From positions 1 to 64,000 of the forward strand of contig NZ_JAFREL010000020.1 of assembly GCF_017377655.1 (NCBI RefSeq): a stretch of 64,000 nucleotides of DNA, read 5' to 3'. Positions 8,865 to 17,532 of the stretch are shown one piece after another; position 1 is the stretch's first letter; each line of letters begins with the position of its first letter. Under the pieces are notes generated by a model. That model saw only the letters and a program-made list of their open reading frames with translations. It had not been told where the DNA came from and did not search any database. The stretch is from Candidatus Enterococcus ferrettii (GTDB taxonomy: Bacteria > Bacillota > Bacilli > Lactobacillales > Enterococcaceae). The translations under genes and the position numbers were made by a program.

Positions 8865-10454
8865 TTATTTCAACCCATCAATTGCGGCTTTTTCGATTGG
8901 CAAGCCTGTTAAATAGCGATCAGTAAATTCTGCATAGCCTTGCAGCTCTTCTTCAGTTGGAATAACCGTGATTCCTTCACTTCCTGCAAAAACTTTTTGT
9001 TCTAGAAATTCTGCTAACGATAGTTGTTCTTCAGATATCCGATAAGCAGCCAGTAAAGCAATTCCCCAAGCACCGCCTTCACCAGCTGTTTCCAGCACCG
9101 TCACCGGCGCTTCCATTGCTGCTGCTAAGATTCGCTGACCAACTTCAGGGGTTTTGAATATTCCTCCATGACCAACTAATTTGTCGATCTGAATCTGCTC
9201 TTTTTTTAGAATTTCCATACCGATTCGCATGGCGCCAAACGCACTAGACAGATGCAGGCGCATGAAATTGGCTAAGCTAAAATCACTTTCAGGTGTCCGA
9301 ACAAATAATGGTCGGCCTTCATTGAGTCCGGTAATATTTTCACCAGAGTAATAGCCGTACGACAACAAGCCGCCACAGTCAGGAGCACCCTCCAAGGCTT
9401 TAGTGAATAGTGTGTCATATAACTTTTCTCTACTAATCTCCAGTCCTAAGCTTTCGGCAAATTCTTTGAACAGCTTTACCCAGGCATTAATTTCAGAGGA
9501 GCAGTTATTGGTGTGAACCATCGCTACCAAATCGCCAGCGGGGGTGGTCACTAAATCAATTTCAGGATGAACCTCCTTTAATTCTTCCTCCAAAACGATC
9601 ATGGCAAATGCGGAGGTACCCGCCGAAACATTTCCAGTCCGTTGACCAACACTATTGGTGGCAACCATACCAGTTCCCGCATCCCCCTCTGGTGGACAAA
9701 GAGGAATTCCTGGCTGGAGTGTTCCAGTCGGATCAAGCAAATAGGCACCTTCTTGAGTCAGAATACCCGCACTTTCTCCAGCCAGCAGAACCTTTGGCAA
9801 AAGCTCCTGCAGCTCTTTAGTAAAGTCTTCCTTTTCAGCTAGGTCCTTAAAAATGTTCAACATAGTCTGATCGTAATTTTTCGTAGAGCTATTGATGGGA
9901 AACATGCCAGACGCATCGCCAACCCCTAATACTTTTTGTCCGGTCAACTGCCAATGAATATATCCTGCCAAGGTGGTTAAAAAAGTGATGTTCGCTATAT
10001 GCTCTTCTCCATTTAAAATCGCCTGATACAAATGAGCAATGCTCCAGCGTTGAGGAATATTGTAGTGAAAAGCCGCAGTCAGCTGTTCTTCTGCTTCACT
10101 GGTAATAGCGTTGCGCCAGGTTCTAAAAGGAACCAGCAGCTCATCCTGTTGATCGAAGACCATATAGCCATGCATCATTGCGCTAAAGCCGATTGAGCCA
10201 ATCTTAGTTAAGGTTTCACCGTACTTTTCAAACACTTCTGCGGCCATTTTTCGATAGCTGACACGTAAGCCCTTCCAAATATCCTCTAATGAATACGTCC
10301 AAATGCCCTCTTCCAGCTTGTTTTCCCACTCATAGCTTCCAGCTGCAACCGGTGTTAAATCTGATCCAATTAATACAGCCTTAATTCGTGTTGAACCAAA
10401 TTCAATGCCCAAGGCTGTTCGTCCATCCATAATATCCAACTTAGTCTGAACCAT
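8865..10454 (-). CDS. araB: L-ribulokinase
   Basis: ATP-dependent FGGY-family sugar kinase that phosphorylates L-ribulose. From the ATG at 10454 it has 529 residues and begins [16 protein letters not shown]. The N-terminal phosphate-binding loop is [13 protein letters not shown], and the C-terminal lobe has the [15 protein letters not shown] segment. The start is uncertain. The only strong ribosome-binding sequence (AAGGAGG) lies about 24 bases upstream of this ATG, and the frame stays open back to 10538 without another good start. The gene heads the araB-araD-araA operon and is driven by the AraR-controlled promoter at 10510-10538. Confidence 0.93.
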   Translation of the reverse strand: MVQTKLDIMDGRTALGIEFGSTRIKAVLIGSDLTPVAAGSYEWENKLEEGIWTYSLEDIWKGLRVSYRKMAAEVFEKYGETLTKIGSIGFSAMMHGYMVFDQQDELLVPFRTWRNAITSEAEEQLTAAFHYNIPQRWSIAHLYQAILNGEEHIANITFLTTLAGYIHWQLTGQKVLGVGDASGMFPINSSTKNYDQTMLNIFKDLAEKEDFTKELQELLPKVLLAGESAGILTQEGAYLLDPTGTLQPGIPLCPPEGDAGTGMVATNSVGQRTGNVSAGTSAFAMIVLEEELKEVHPEIDLVTTPAGDLVAMVHTNNCSSEINAWVKLFKEFAESLGLEISREKLYDTLFTKALEGAPDCGGLLSYGYYSGENITGLNEGRPLFVRTPESDFSLANFMRLHLSSAFGAMRIGMEILKKEQIQIDKLVGHGGIFKTPEVGQRILAAAMEAPVTVLETAGEGGAWGIALLAAYRISEEQLSLAEFLEQKVFAGSEGITVIPTEEELQGYAEFTDRYLTGLPIEKAAIDGLK

Positions 10455-10509
10455 CTTTTCTTCGGTTTTGATAGGAATCGCCTCCTTATTTCCACTATTT
10501 GATAAGCCC

Positions 10510-10538
10510 AGTATATAATTTATGTACGTACATGTCAA
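10510..10538 (-). promoter_or_regulatory. araBDA promoter with embedded AraR operator
   Basis: On the minus strand TTGACA (10533-10538), a 17-base spacer and TATACT (10510-10515) form a near-consensus sigma-A promoter. The spacer contains the palindrome ATGTACGTACAT (10522-10533), which matches the core of AraR operators known from Bacillus (ATTTGTACGTACAAAT-like). AraR binding here would block RNA polymerase directly. Confidence 0.88.
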
Positions 10539-10552
10539 TTCGTTTTATTGAA

Positions 10553-10568
10553 TTTGTACGTACACAAA
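10553..10568. promoter_or_regulatory. Second AraR operator
   Basis: A second GTACGTAC core (10556-10563) lies in TTTGTACGTACACAAA, about 33 bases upstream of the first core. Paired operators are typical of cooperative AraR repression. Confidence 0.75.
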
Positions 10569-10571
10569 AGC

Positions 10572-10601
10572 AAAAAAATAAACAGCCAATAATAGGCTGT
10601 T
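10572..10601 (-). terminator. Terminator of araR
   Basis: On the minus strand AACAGCC and GGCTGTT pair around a seven-base loop, followed by TATTTTTTT. It separates araR from the araBDA promoter. Confidence 0.8.
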
Positions 10602-10609
10602 CTGAGTTC

Positions 10610-11683
10610 TTACTTTTCCAATACTGAATCTCTTTTTACCAATTCCGGTTCGTAAAGAATGCTTGCGCCTGGTTTTCCGGTTTCAACGGCTTGAACAATC
10701 CAATTAGCCGCATCATTTCCCATCTTTTCCTTTGGATGTATTAAGGTGGATAGTTTTACTGCGCCAACTTTACTTAACGAGGAATCGTCATTTCCAATAA
10801 TGGAAATCTGCTCGGGTACTTGATAACCCGCCTCTACTAGACGATCCAGCAGCAAGCTTGCAATCTGATCATTGTAGCAAACCACCCCGGTAATTTCAGG
10901 TGCTTCTTTTAAACGAGTTTTTACTAAATCAGGTACTTGCTTTCTAGTTTCCGTTGTATACGTCACAATATCCTCAGGTGCAAATTGAATGTCGTATTGC
11001 TCACAGGCCTGAATAAAGCCTTTCATTCGATATTTCCCCTGCAGATCGTCAATTTTTGTTACAAAAAGCAGCTTATCCTGCTGCTGATGGATCAAATACT
11101 CTGCGGCTAAAAAGCCTGCCTTCACATCATCCACACAGATTGATGCCGATTCCAGCTCTTCATAAACCGCATTAATCATTACCATCGGAATTCCTTGTTC
11201 TCTCAATCGTACATACAAAGCTAAGTTGGGATTATACTGGTTGCTTTTGGTGGGCTCGACAATTAGACCATCCACTCCGTAGCGAATCATCTTTTCCAGA
11301 CAAGCTTTTTCCTGCTGATAATCGTTGTTAGTACTGGCCAGTAATAAAGAATACCCATGCTCACTTAAGGTTTTCTCAATCCCGCGAATAATCGAAGGAA
11401 AGATATAATCCGACAGGTAAGTTGTAATGACTCCGATTGTTTTTGGCGTTGGACCTTTACTTCTTTTATAGGCATCATCGACATATGTACCTGAACCTTT
11501 TTCTTTTCTCAAGTAGCCTTCATTGACAAGCTGGGCAATGGATTGCCGAACGGTATGACGACTCACCTCGTAATCTTTTTGCAGCTGCAGTTCAGGAGGA
11601 ATCGTTGTGCCTACTGGATAATCACCAGAGAAGATCTTTTCTTTTAGTTCATCTGCAATAATTTGATACTTCGTTTTGCTCAT
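10610..11683 (-). CDS. araR: Arabinose repressor, GntR/LacI-type
   Basis: A 357-residue transcription repressor with an N-terminal GntR-type winged helix (SRHTVRQSIAQLVNEGYLRKEKGSGTY region, about residues 25-65). A LacI/periplasmic-binding-protein-like effector domain follows (TIGVITTYLSDYIFPSIIRG to the end). This chimeric layout is that of Bacillus AraR, whose inducer is L-arabinose. The start is ATG 11683 (MSKTKYQ), preceded by AGGAAGGA. Two AraR-like operators lie just downstream in front of araB. No GTACGTAC site was seen in front of araR itself. Confidence 0.93.
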   Translation of the reverse strand: MSKTKYQIIADELKEKIFSGDYPVGTTIPPELQLQKDYEVSRHTVRQSIAQLVNEGYLRKEKGSGTYVDDAYKRSKGPTPKTIGVITTYLSDYIFPSIIRGIEKTLSEHGYSLLLASTNNDYQQEKACLEKMIRYGVDGLIVEPTKSNQYNPNLALYVRLREQGIPMVMINAVYEELESASICVDDVKAGFLAAEYLIHQQQDKLLFVTKIDDLQGKYRMKGFIQACEQYDIQFAPEDIVTYTTETRKQVPDLVKTRLKEAPEITGVVCYNDQIASLLLDRLVEAGYQVPEQISIIGNDDSSLSKVGAVKLSTLIHPKEKMGNDAANWIVQAVETGKPGASILYEPELVKRDSVLEK

Positions 11684-11761
11684 GAGGTTAGTCCTTCCTA
11701 TCAATTTGTCCGAACATTTTTTTCATTGTAGCATACTTCATCGCTGGAAGGGAATGCTTAC

Positions 11762-11792
11762 AAAAAAAGAGAGTACAGCTTTCGCCGTACTC
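11762..11792 (-). terminator. Terminator of the GH127 gene
   Basis: On the minus strand a GAGTAC/GTACTC stem with inner GGC/GCT pairing is followed by TCTTTTTTTG. It lies just after the GH127 stop codon. Confidence 0.8.
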
Positions 11793-11805
11793 CTGCGTTA
11801 CCCTT

Positions 11806-13776
11806 CTAGTTTTTTTCCTGATCCAACCAAACCGCCATATTCCCTTCCTCCCGGTTGGCCCAAGCATAGTAAGGAATCAGTTTTATTTTCGCGTCCTTCC
11901 ATTTTTTCGGAATGTATTCATGATAAAGAGAAGGCTCCTTTTCTTCTTCTGGTGTTTTTGCTGCTGCATAAATTACCCCTAAGCCACCTAATAATTCAGA
12001 TTCAAAGCGATAATCCAGCGGTTCATCAGATGCTAGACTATATTTCCAAACGGATTTTTCTTGATCTGCCTCTTCAAGACAATAAACCAGTGGTCCTCTT
12101 TGAATAGCGACTTTGCCAAAATTATAAACCACATTGGTATTAGATTGATATTTCTTGATTGACATGTCTAGAAGCAATTCAATACTTGTTGTCCCAGGTA
12201 CTGCTTCTAAATAGATAAAGCCATCGTTTAATTGGTAGTCTTGCATTTCCCCATTGATTGATAGTCGGGCATTTTTTTGTGACCATTGAGGGATTCGAAT
12301 ACCCAAAATACAGGATTCATCAGAAGTATTTTCTACTTTATAGTTGATCGTACCCTCCCATGGAAAATTGCTCTCTTGCTGAATCGTCACCCCGTTCTCA
12401 AAGGTAGCTTGGTTAGAAATAAACTGATGAGAAAGAATCACATCTTCTTTTACTGCATAAATGTATTGATCCACTGAGGCTATAAGCCGTGCAACATTGC
12501 TAGGACAGCAGGCACAACCAAACCACTCAGCCCGATGAGTCAACACATGATTGCGGCTAGGATTGTGCGCTGAAATGTCTGGATCTGCCTGCAGCGGGTT
12601 CACATAGAAGAAATGCGTGCCATCCAAAGAAATGCCGCTAATAATCCCATTGAATAATTGCTTTTCTAACACATCGGCATATTCGCCTTTGGTTTCCAGC
12701 TTAAGCATTTCTCTGGCAAAAAAGACCATGCCTACAGAAGCACAGGTTTCGCCATACATGGTGTCGTTAGGCAAATCATAATTGCCGGTAAAGGATTCTC
12801 CAATATTCGTGGAGCCTATACCACCTGTAATGTACATTTTTTGATGTACGATATTGTTCCAGAATCGCCGACAGGTTTCCAGCAGGCTTTTGTCACCAGT
12901 TAGTCGCGCAACCTGAGCCATCCCAGCGCAAAGATAAACGACTCTTACCGCATGTCCTTCTGCAGTTTCTTGTTGGCGTACCGGTTCAGCCGCTTGATAA
13001 TAGGACAAAGGAAAATTTCTCATCCCATCAATGACATCTCGATCTAGTCCGTCTGCAGCGATTTGCCGATCAAAGAAATCGTCTTGCCCACGTTGATCAA
13101 TAAAGAAATGAGCCAAGTCTAAATAGTTTGATTCTTCGGTTAGTTCATAAAGTCTCGCCAGTGCCAGTTCGATTTCAGGATGTCCATCGTATCCAGGAAT
13201 TTGATCTGCACCCGGACCAAAATGCTTCAGCATGCAGTCAGCCATTTTAACGGCAATTGACAAAGCTTTTTGATTTCCCGTAACTTCAAAATAAGCGACT
13301 GCAGCTTCAATATAATGCCCCATTGTATATAACTCATGGGACTGCTTCAATCGAGCAAACTTACGGTCTGGTGCCTCAATTTGGAAAAAACTAACTAAAT
13401 ATCCGTCATCCTCCTGAGCTTGAGCAATTAGATCAATCAAACGGTCGGTAATTTTTCTTAACTCCTTATCTGGATGATAGGTCAACGAATACGCCGCAGC
13501 TTCAAGCCATTTATAAACATCGGTGTCTTGAAAGGTATAGCCATTATGGGCACCTTCCTTTAGTCCAGCTGCAATTTCTAAATTTTGGATCGCATGGCTA
13601 TGCTCCTGATGCTCTTCATTTCCGCCAGGTTCATGGGTAATGGAAATATCGGCCGAATCATTCATCACTTCCCACTGATATGGCAATACCTCCTTCACAA
13701 TTAATTCCCGGTATTGGTTCCAGAATTCAGAAGTAATTTGGATGTCTTTTAACTGATTTTTCTTTTTAGTGATCAT
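11806..13776 (-). CDS. GH127 beta-L-arabinofuranosidase
   Basis: This enzyme should release L-arabinose from beta-L-arabinofuranosyl oligosaccharides. The protein is 656 residues from the ATG at 13776, which has GGAAAGGAAG ahead of it; the open frame extends back to a TTG at 13830 without a better site. The GH127 (formerly DUF1680) fold is indicated by YGETCASVGM, which supplies metal ligands, and GCACCPSN near residue 420, which holds the nucleophile Cys by analogy with HypBA1. There is no signal peptide, so it should work in the cytoplasm on imported sugars. It is divergent from an AraC-type regulator and upstream of araR. Confidence 0.92.
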   Translation of the reverse strand: MITKKKNQLKDIQITSEFWNQYRELIVKEVLPYQWEVMNDSADISITHEPGGNEEHQEHSHAIQNLEIAAGLKEGAHNGYTFQDTDVYKWLEAAAYSLTYHPDKELRKITDRLIDLIAQAQEDDGYLVSFFQIEAPDRKFARLKQSHELYTMGHYIEAAVAYFEVTGNQKALSIAVKMADCMLKHFGPGADQIPGYDGHPEIELALARLYELTEESNYLDLAHFFIDQRGQDDFFDRQIAADGLDRDVIDGMRNFPLSYYQAAEPVRQQETAEGHAVRVVYLCAGMAQVARLTGDKSLLETCRRFWNNIVHQKMYITGGIGSTNIGESFTGNYDLPNDTMYGETCASVGMVFFAREMLKLETKGEYADVLEKQLFNGIISGISLDGTHFFYVNPLQADPDISAHNPSRNHVLTHRAEWFGCACCPSNVARLIASVDQYIYAVKEDVILSHQFISNQATFENGVTIQQESNFPWEGTINYKVENTSDESCILGIRIPQWSQKNARLSINGEMQDYQLNDGFIYLEAVPGTTSIELLLDMSIKKYQSNTNVVYNFGKVAIQRGPLVYCLEEADQEKSVWKYSLASDEPLDYRFESELLGGLGVIYAAAKTPEEEKEPSLYHEYIPKKWKDAKIKLIPYYAWANREEGNMAVWLDQEKN

Positions 13777-13993
13777 TTTTTTCTTCCTTTCCAGCATCGT
13801 TTGCTTGTACCTAAAAATATAAGCTTTCAAAACTCACTTGTAAGCGTATACTTCTGTATAAAAGGTGGACTTTTGCGAAACCATTCGTTTTCACTCGTTT
13901 TTTTCCGTAGAAAAAGTAGATAAACCCGGAAATTAAATCTATTTACGAATTTTTTCGTTATAATCAAGTCAAACTAGTCAAGGAGGAACTGCG

Positions 13994-14932
13994 ATGTTGG
14001 CGATTGATTTGCAGCAACCAGTGTTTTACTATAAAGCCGGTGAATTTTCTGCTGGTACTGGCTGGCAGCACAAGAAGATGTTCCATGACAAAGATTTTGA
14101 AATTATTTTTTGCTTGGAAAATCACTTGGCTTTAATGATTGACGGCCAGCCAATTCATTTGAAAAAAAACGACTGCTTAGTTTTACCACCCGAAACAACC
14201 ATTGAAGGTGCCCAGCTTTCAGCCCAACCGGTTCGTTTTTATTGGTTGCATTTTTACGCACAATGGCAGCTGTTGCCTGCTGAAGATCAGACGGTTAGTC
14301 AGCTGCAAAAGGCATTTAATCAGCACAAAACAGTGACAGCTTACAGCAATCAATGTGTGCTGCCCTGCTTGTTTACAATAAAGGAGCCCAATTTCTTAAT
14401 TATCTTGATGAATCAGTTATTAAATGTGTCCAATACTTATTACTATAGTTCCAAAATGGCAGATACCTTGACTCAAGCGATATTGCTTGAATTGTGCAAT
14501 CAATACTTGGCTGTTTCCTCCACCATCGGAGAAGAGTACGATGCCAAAATACATCAAGTAGCCGAATGGATTCGCGCAAACATGAGCGAGGAATTATCTA
14601 TTCAAGACATTGCTGATCATTTTGAAGTTTCTCAAGATTATTTGTCCCGCCAATTCAAAAAGGCGTTTGGCAAGAATCTACGAGACTATTTGATCAACTT
14701 AAAAATCTCTGTAGCAAAAGTATTGTTGGTGCAAACCACTTTACCAATCAAAGCGATTGCGGAATTGTCTTATTATGCCGATGAAAAATATTTTATTCGC
14801 ATGTTCAAAAAACGGACAGGCTTGACACCTAACAAGTACCGAAAAGCCTATTCCGGCAACCATCAAAACAATCCCTACATTGATCCAAAGCTGCCGATTC
14901 CTCAGGCGGTTGAAAAATTACTGGGACAATAG
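13994..14932 (+). CDS. AraC-family transcription regulator
   Basis: A 312-residue regulator with an N-terminal cupin-like ligand-binding region (about 1-160, e.g. HLKKNDCLVLPP) and a C-terminal double helix-turn-helix AraC domain (about 190-290, with LSIQDIADHFEVSQDYLSRQFKKAFG cut into two recognisable halves and RTGLTPNKYRKA). It is divergent from the GH127 gene and upstream of a sugar symporter, so it is likely their activator with an arabinoside-type inducer. AAGGAGG precedes the ATG at good spacing. Candidate shared target sequences are described under findings. Confidence 0.9.
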   Translation: MLAIDLQQPVFYYKAGEFSAGTGWQHKKMFHDKDFEIIFCLENHLALMIDGQPIHLKKNDCLVLPPETTIEGAQLSAQPVRFYWLHFYAQWQLLPAEDQTVSQLQKAFNQHKTVTAYSNQCVLPCLFTIKEPNFLIILMNQLLNVSNTYYYSSKMADTLTQAILLELCNQYLAVSSTIGEEYDAKIHQVAEWIRANMSEELSIQDIADHFEVSQDYLSRQFKKAFGKNLRDYLINLKISVAKVLLVQTTLPIKAIAELSYYADEKYFIRMFKKRTGLTPNKYRKAYSGNHQNNPYIDPKLPIPQAVEKLLGQ

Positions 14933-14943
14933 CAAACCGCCAG

Positions 14944-14971
14944 CCACTCAAAATTTGAGTGGTCTTTTTTT
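14944..14971 (+). terminator. Terminator of the AraC-type gene
   Basis: CCACTCA and TGAGTGG pair around a five-base loop and are followed by TCTTTTTTT, just after the stop codon. Confidence 0.88.
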
Positions 14972-15086
14972 ATCAAAAAACGGAAATGTATACTTTTACT
15001 ACGTTTAAATCCGTTTTATTCTCTTTTGTAACCTCTTACAATTATCCACATAGATATCTATTAAATTGAAAAGAAGGAGCAAAAAA

Positions 15087-16451
15087 ATGAAAGAAATTGT
15101 TGCGGCAAAGAAAAAAGCACACCCTCTAGTTAAGAAGCTGGCTTATGCTAGTACAGATGGTGCTGGAAATTTATTGTTTTGCATCATCAGCAGTTATATT
15201 CTCTATTTTTATACAGATGTTTATGGTTTAACCGTGGGAGCAGCAGGTATTTTACTGCTGATTGCGCGAATTGTTGATTCCTTCGATGCCCCATTTTGGG
15301 GATCTGTTATTGACCACACTAAGAGTAAATATGGACAAAGTAGGCCTTGGTTTCTGTGGTTGGCGATTCCCTTTGCAATAGCTACTGTGTTAGCCTTCTC
15401 CACACCTAACTTATCGGGAAGCGCAAAGGTAGTTTATGCAGGAATAACTTATGTCATTGCTGGTACGATTTACAGTGGGATTGCTACGCCGATTACCTCT
15501 ATTTTGCCGAATTTATCCAACGATCCGGATGAGCGTATTCACTTGAATTCTTTTAGAATGGTTGGAGGAAATATCGGAAACTTTGCAGCCGTTACTTTTG
15601 CATTGCCGTTAGTTGCACTCTTTGGTGGAGGTGATGATCGAAAGGGCTTCAGTCTAATGGTGGCTTTCTTCGGGGTTATTGCCGTTGGGCTGCTCTTCTT
15701 TGCCTTTTTCAACTTGGAAGAAATCAATACAAAAAAGGCGGTAAGTATTCCTTTCAAGGATAGTTTGAAAGCGGTTAAGGGGAATTGGCCTTGGATACTG
15801 CTGGTTTTGGCCAATTTAGCTTTTTGGATGGCTTTGACCGTACGAACTTCTGCTTTGCTCTATTATTTCGAATACAATCTAGGCAGTAAAAATCTAGTCC
15901 CTTTGATAAATGGGATTTCTCTGATTCAAGTTGGAGGAATGATGGCCATTCCGTTTATTTCTAAGCGACTTAAAAAGACGGGTACGATGATTGTTGGGTT
16001 AGGTTTGGCGGTAGTCGGGCAATTCCTGCTGTTTTTATCTGGAACCTCGATGACTTTCTTAGTGATTTCTTGGGCTATCGCCTGCATTGGTTCGGGGATT
16101 GCCTGCTCAATGCCCTTTGCGATGCTTTCAGATGCGGTGGATTTTGGCGAATGGAAAAGCGGCATTCGTTCCAGTGGATTTCTGTCAGCAATGGGCAGTT
16201 CTTTCTGTATCAAAGTTGGAGCTGGTCTAGGCAGCTATTTTTTATCTGTCATTATGGCAAAAACTGACTACGTTGCCAATCAAGTGCAAACTAGTCAGGC
16301 CTTAGCAGGAATTCAATTTGTTTTTCTATGGTTACCGGCCATTTTATTCGCACTATCGGCTGTTCCAATGCTGCGTTACTACAGATACGAAAAACAAGAA
16401 GGTGTTATTCGAGCTGAATTGTTAACTCGCCGAGAACAGTCAGAACAGTAA
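15087..16451 (+). CDS. GPH-family sugar:cation symporter
   Basis: A polytopic membrane transporter of 454 residues with about 12 TM segments. The family signature includes the N-terminal KKLAYASTDGAGNLLF, the loop DHTKSKYGQSRPWFLW after TM segment 2 and the DAVDFGEWKSGIRSSGF motif in the second half. This is the glycoside-pentoside-hexuronide family (MelB/XynB/YicJ type). Placed after the AraC regulator and beside GH127, it probably imports arabinose or arabino-oligosaccharides. The ATG at 15087 has GAAGGAGC ahead; the frame extends to a TTG at 15066. A hairpin terminator follows. Confidence 0.9.
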   Translation: MKEIVAAKKKAHPLVKKLAYASTDGAGNLLFCIISSYILYFYTDVYGLTVGAAGILLLIARIVDSFDAPFWGSVIDHTKSKYGQSRPWFLWLAIPFAIATVLAFSTPNLSGSAKVVYAGITYVIAGTIYSGIATPITSILPNLSNDPDERIHLNSFRMVGGNIGNFAAVTFALPLVALFGGGDDRKGFSLMVAFFGVIAVGLLFFAFFNLEEINTKKAVSIPFKDSLKAVKGNWPWILLVLANLAFWMALTVRTSALLYYFEYNLGSKNLVPLINGISLIQVGGMMAIPFISKRLKKTGTMIVGLGLAVVGQFLLFLSGTSMTFLVISWAIACIGSGIACSMPFAMLSDAVDFGEWKSGIRSSGFLSAMGSSFCIKVGAGLGSYFLSVIMAKTDYVANQVQTSQALAGIQFVFLWLPAILFALSAVPMLRYYRYEKQEGVIRAELLTRREQSEQ

Positions 16452-16495
16452 TAGAAGTGGTTCATTGCCGTTAACTTGAGAAAAAGAGATTTTTT

Positions 16496-16536
16496 AGAGC
16501 ATTCATTTGTAGCTTTTTACAGATGAGTGCTCTTTT
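16496..16536 (+). terminator. Terminator of the sugar symporter
   Basis: A 14-bp stem with two G-T pairs (GAGCATTCATTTGT with ACAGATGAGTGCTC) around a short loop is followed by TTTTCT. Confidence 0.75.
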
Positions 16537-16804
16537 CTATCCAATCCGTTTTTCGTTAATAAACTACTGACTAAAAATCGTAAGAACATCTAGATAAGCA
16601 AAATGAGGATGATCTTCGTTTTACTTGGAGTAATCACCATTGTCACGATTTGTACCAAACCTCCAAATAAAGTTTCTTCGTTATTTAAATTCCTGTTGAG
16701 AAGGCGAAGACAGCTTTTTTTCTGTCTGATTTTCTACCAAGTTACGAATACAAATGTTGCAATATCAACGAATCCAGCCATTCGCTTCACAAGTTTCCCT
16801 CTCC

Positions 16805-16852
16805 AATTTGGGACATGAAAAAATTTTCTTGTATGTCCCAAATTGACCCTTT
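16805..16852. repeat. 12-bp inverted repeat with T-tract
   Basis: AATTTGGGACAT (16805-16816) and its exact complement ATGTCCCAAATT (16833-16844) enclose a 16-base spacer; GACCC and a run of T follow. It could be a terminator, but the same TTTGGGACATGA recurs 118 bases downstream, which suggests a binding or recombination sequence instead. Confidence 0.6.
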
Positions 16853-17055
16853 TTTTGCTTTGAAAACGAGTGGAAATTTGCAAAAGCTTATTAAATCAAG
16901 ATTCTAAAAAAATCGGAGGGCTGTTTTGGGACATGACCAACCACTTTCGTCGTTTTTCAAATCTGTGTTATTGAAGTAGGCTTTAGTCACCGGCCGGGAA
17001 ACACAACAAGCACTACCAAATACAAACAAAAGCAGAAAACGGAGGAATAAAAACG

Positions 17056-17271
17056 ATGATGCAAAAGTTAGGTACAAAATTACAAGTACAGATCGAACAA
17101 GCAGGCGAAGACAAACAGAAGAAAGTGAATTTTTCAAATGTGATTGATAATCCATCAGAAGAAGATGTGGTGAAATTAGGGGAGATCATGGCGGAGCTAT
17201 CCCAACAAGGCAGTTCATTAGATAGTGTGATTATGACTGTTCAATCAAGAATTACGAAGGAGGTTGAATAA
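17056..17271 (+). CDS. DUF1659 family protein
   Basis: This 71-residue cytoplasmic protein has the DUF1659 look: a short N-terminal strand pair (GTKLQVQIE, KKVNFSNV) and a helical second half. Function is unknown in the family. DUF1659 genes usually sit directly before a DUF2922 gene in Firmicutes, as here. AAAACGGAGGA precedes the start. It is followed two bases later by a DUF2922-like gene. Confidence 0.8.
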   Translation: MMQKLGTKLQVQIEQAGEDKQKKVNFSNVIDNPSEEDVVKLGEIMAELSQQGSSLDSVIMTVQSRITKEVE

Positions 17272-17273
17272 GA

Positions 17274-17510
17274 ATGAATCGAGTCGTGAAGTTAGTTTCT
17301 ATTTTTAGAAATGGGGCAGGAAAATCGCAGACGTGGAGCTTGAGTAATCCAGATACTACTAAGACTCCTTCACAGATCAAAGGTTTATTAGGAGAATTGA
17401 AAAAACCAAGTCTCTTATCAAGTCACAAGTTGCTAAGCTATTCCATACAGAAGCTGACACTGAAGCCACCTGACATTAACACTTATTGTCTGTCGCACCT
17501 ACGCAAATAA
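17274..17510 (+). CDS. DUF2922-like protein, possibly frameshifted
   Basis: The first 45 residues (KLVSIFRNGAGKSQTWSL, NPDTTKTPSQIKG) match the start of the next gene's DUF2922 domain, including NPDTTK. After residue 46 the similarity stops and the tail becomes compositionally odd. A run of six A at the break and an open +1 frame for about 20 codons suggest a frameshift, but the shifted frame does not restore a clear DUF2922 ending. The start has AAGGAGG nine to ten bases ahead. It is probably a decayed paralogue; a genuine short variant cannot be excluded. Confidence 0.5.
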   Translation: MNRVVKLVSIFRNGAGKSQTWSLSNPDTTKTPSQIKGLLGELKKPSLLSSHKLLSYSIQKLTLKPPDINTYCLSHLRK

Positions 17511-17532
17511 ATCAAAGAAAGGAGTCAAATAA

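Larger units (their letters stand above)
16452..17055. other. Intergenic region with repeated GGGACAT motif
   Basis: After the symporter terminator this 600-base stretch has no convincing gene. It contains a 12-bp inverted repeat built from TTTGGGACAT (16805-16844) and a further direct copy of TTTGGGACATGA at 16925-16936. The right end provides the ribosome site (ACGGAGGA) for the DUF1659 gene. Confidence 0.5.

Noticed and set aside
16603..16818. 71-codon open frame after the sugar symporter
   Set aside because: Low-complexity, Phe-rich product, no ribosome site, and it runs into the inverted repeat.
16935..16976. 13-codon open frame as a possible leader peptide ahead of the DUF1659 gene
   Set aside because: GGAGG is 13 bases away and no attenuator structure follows, so there is no support beyond the frame itself.
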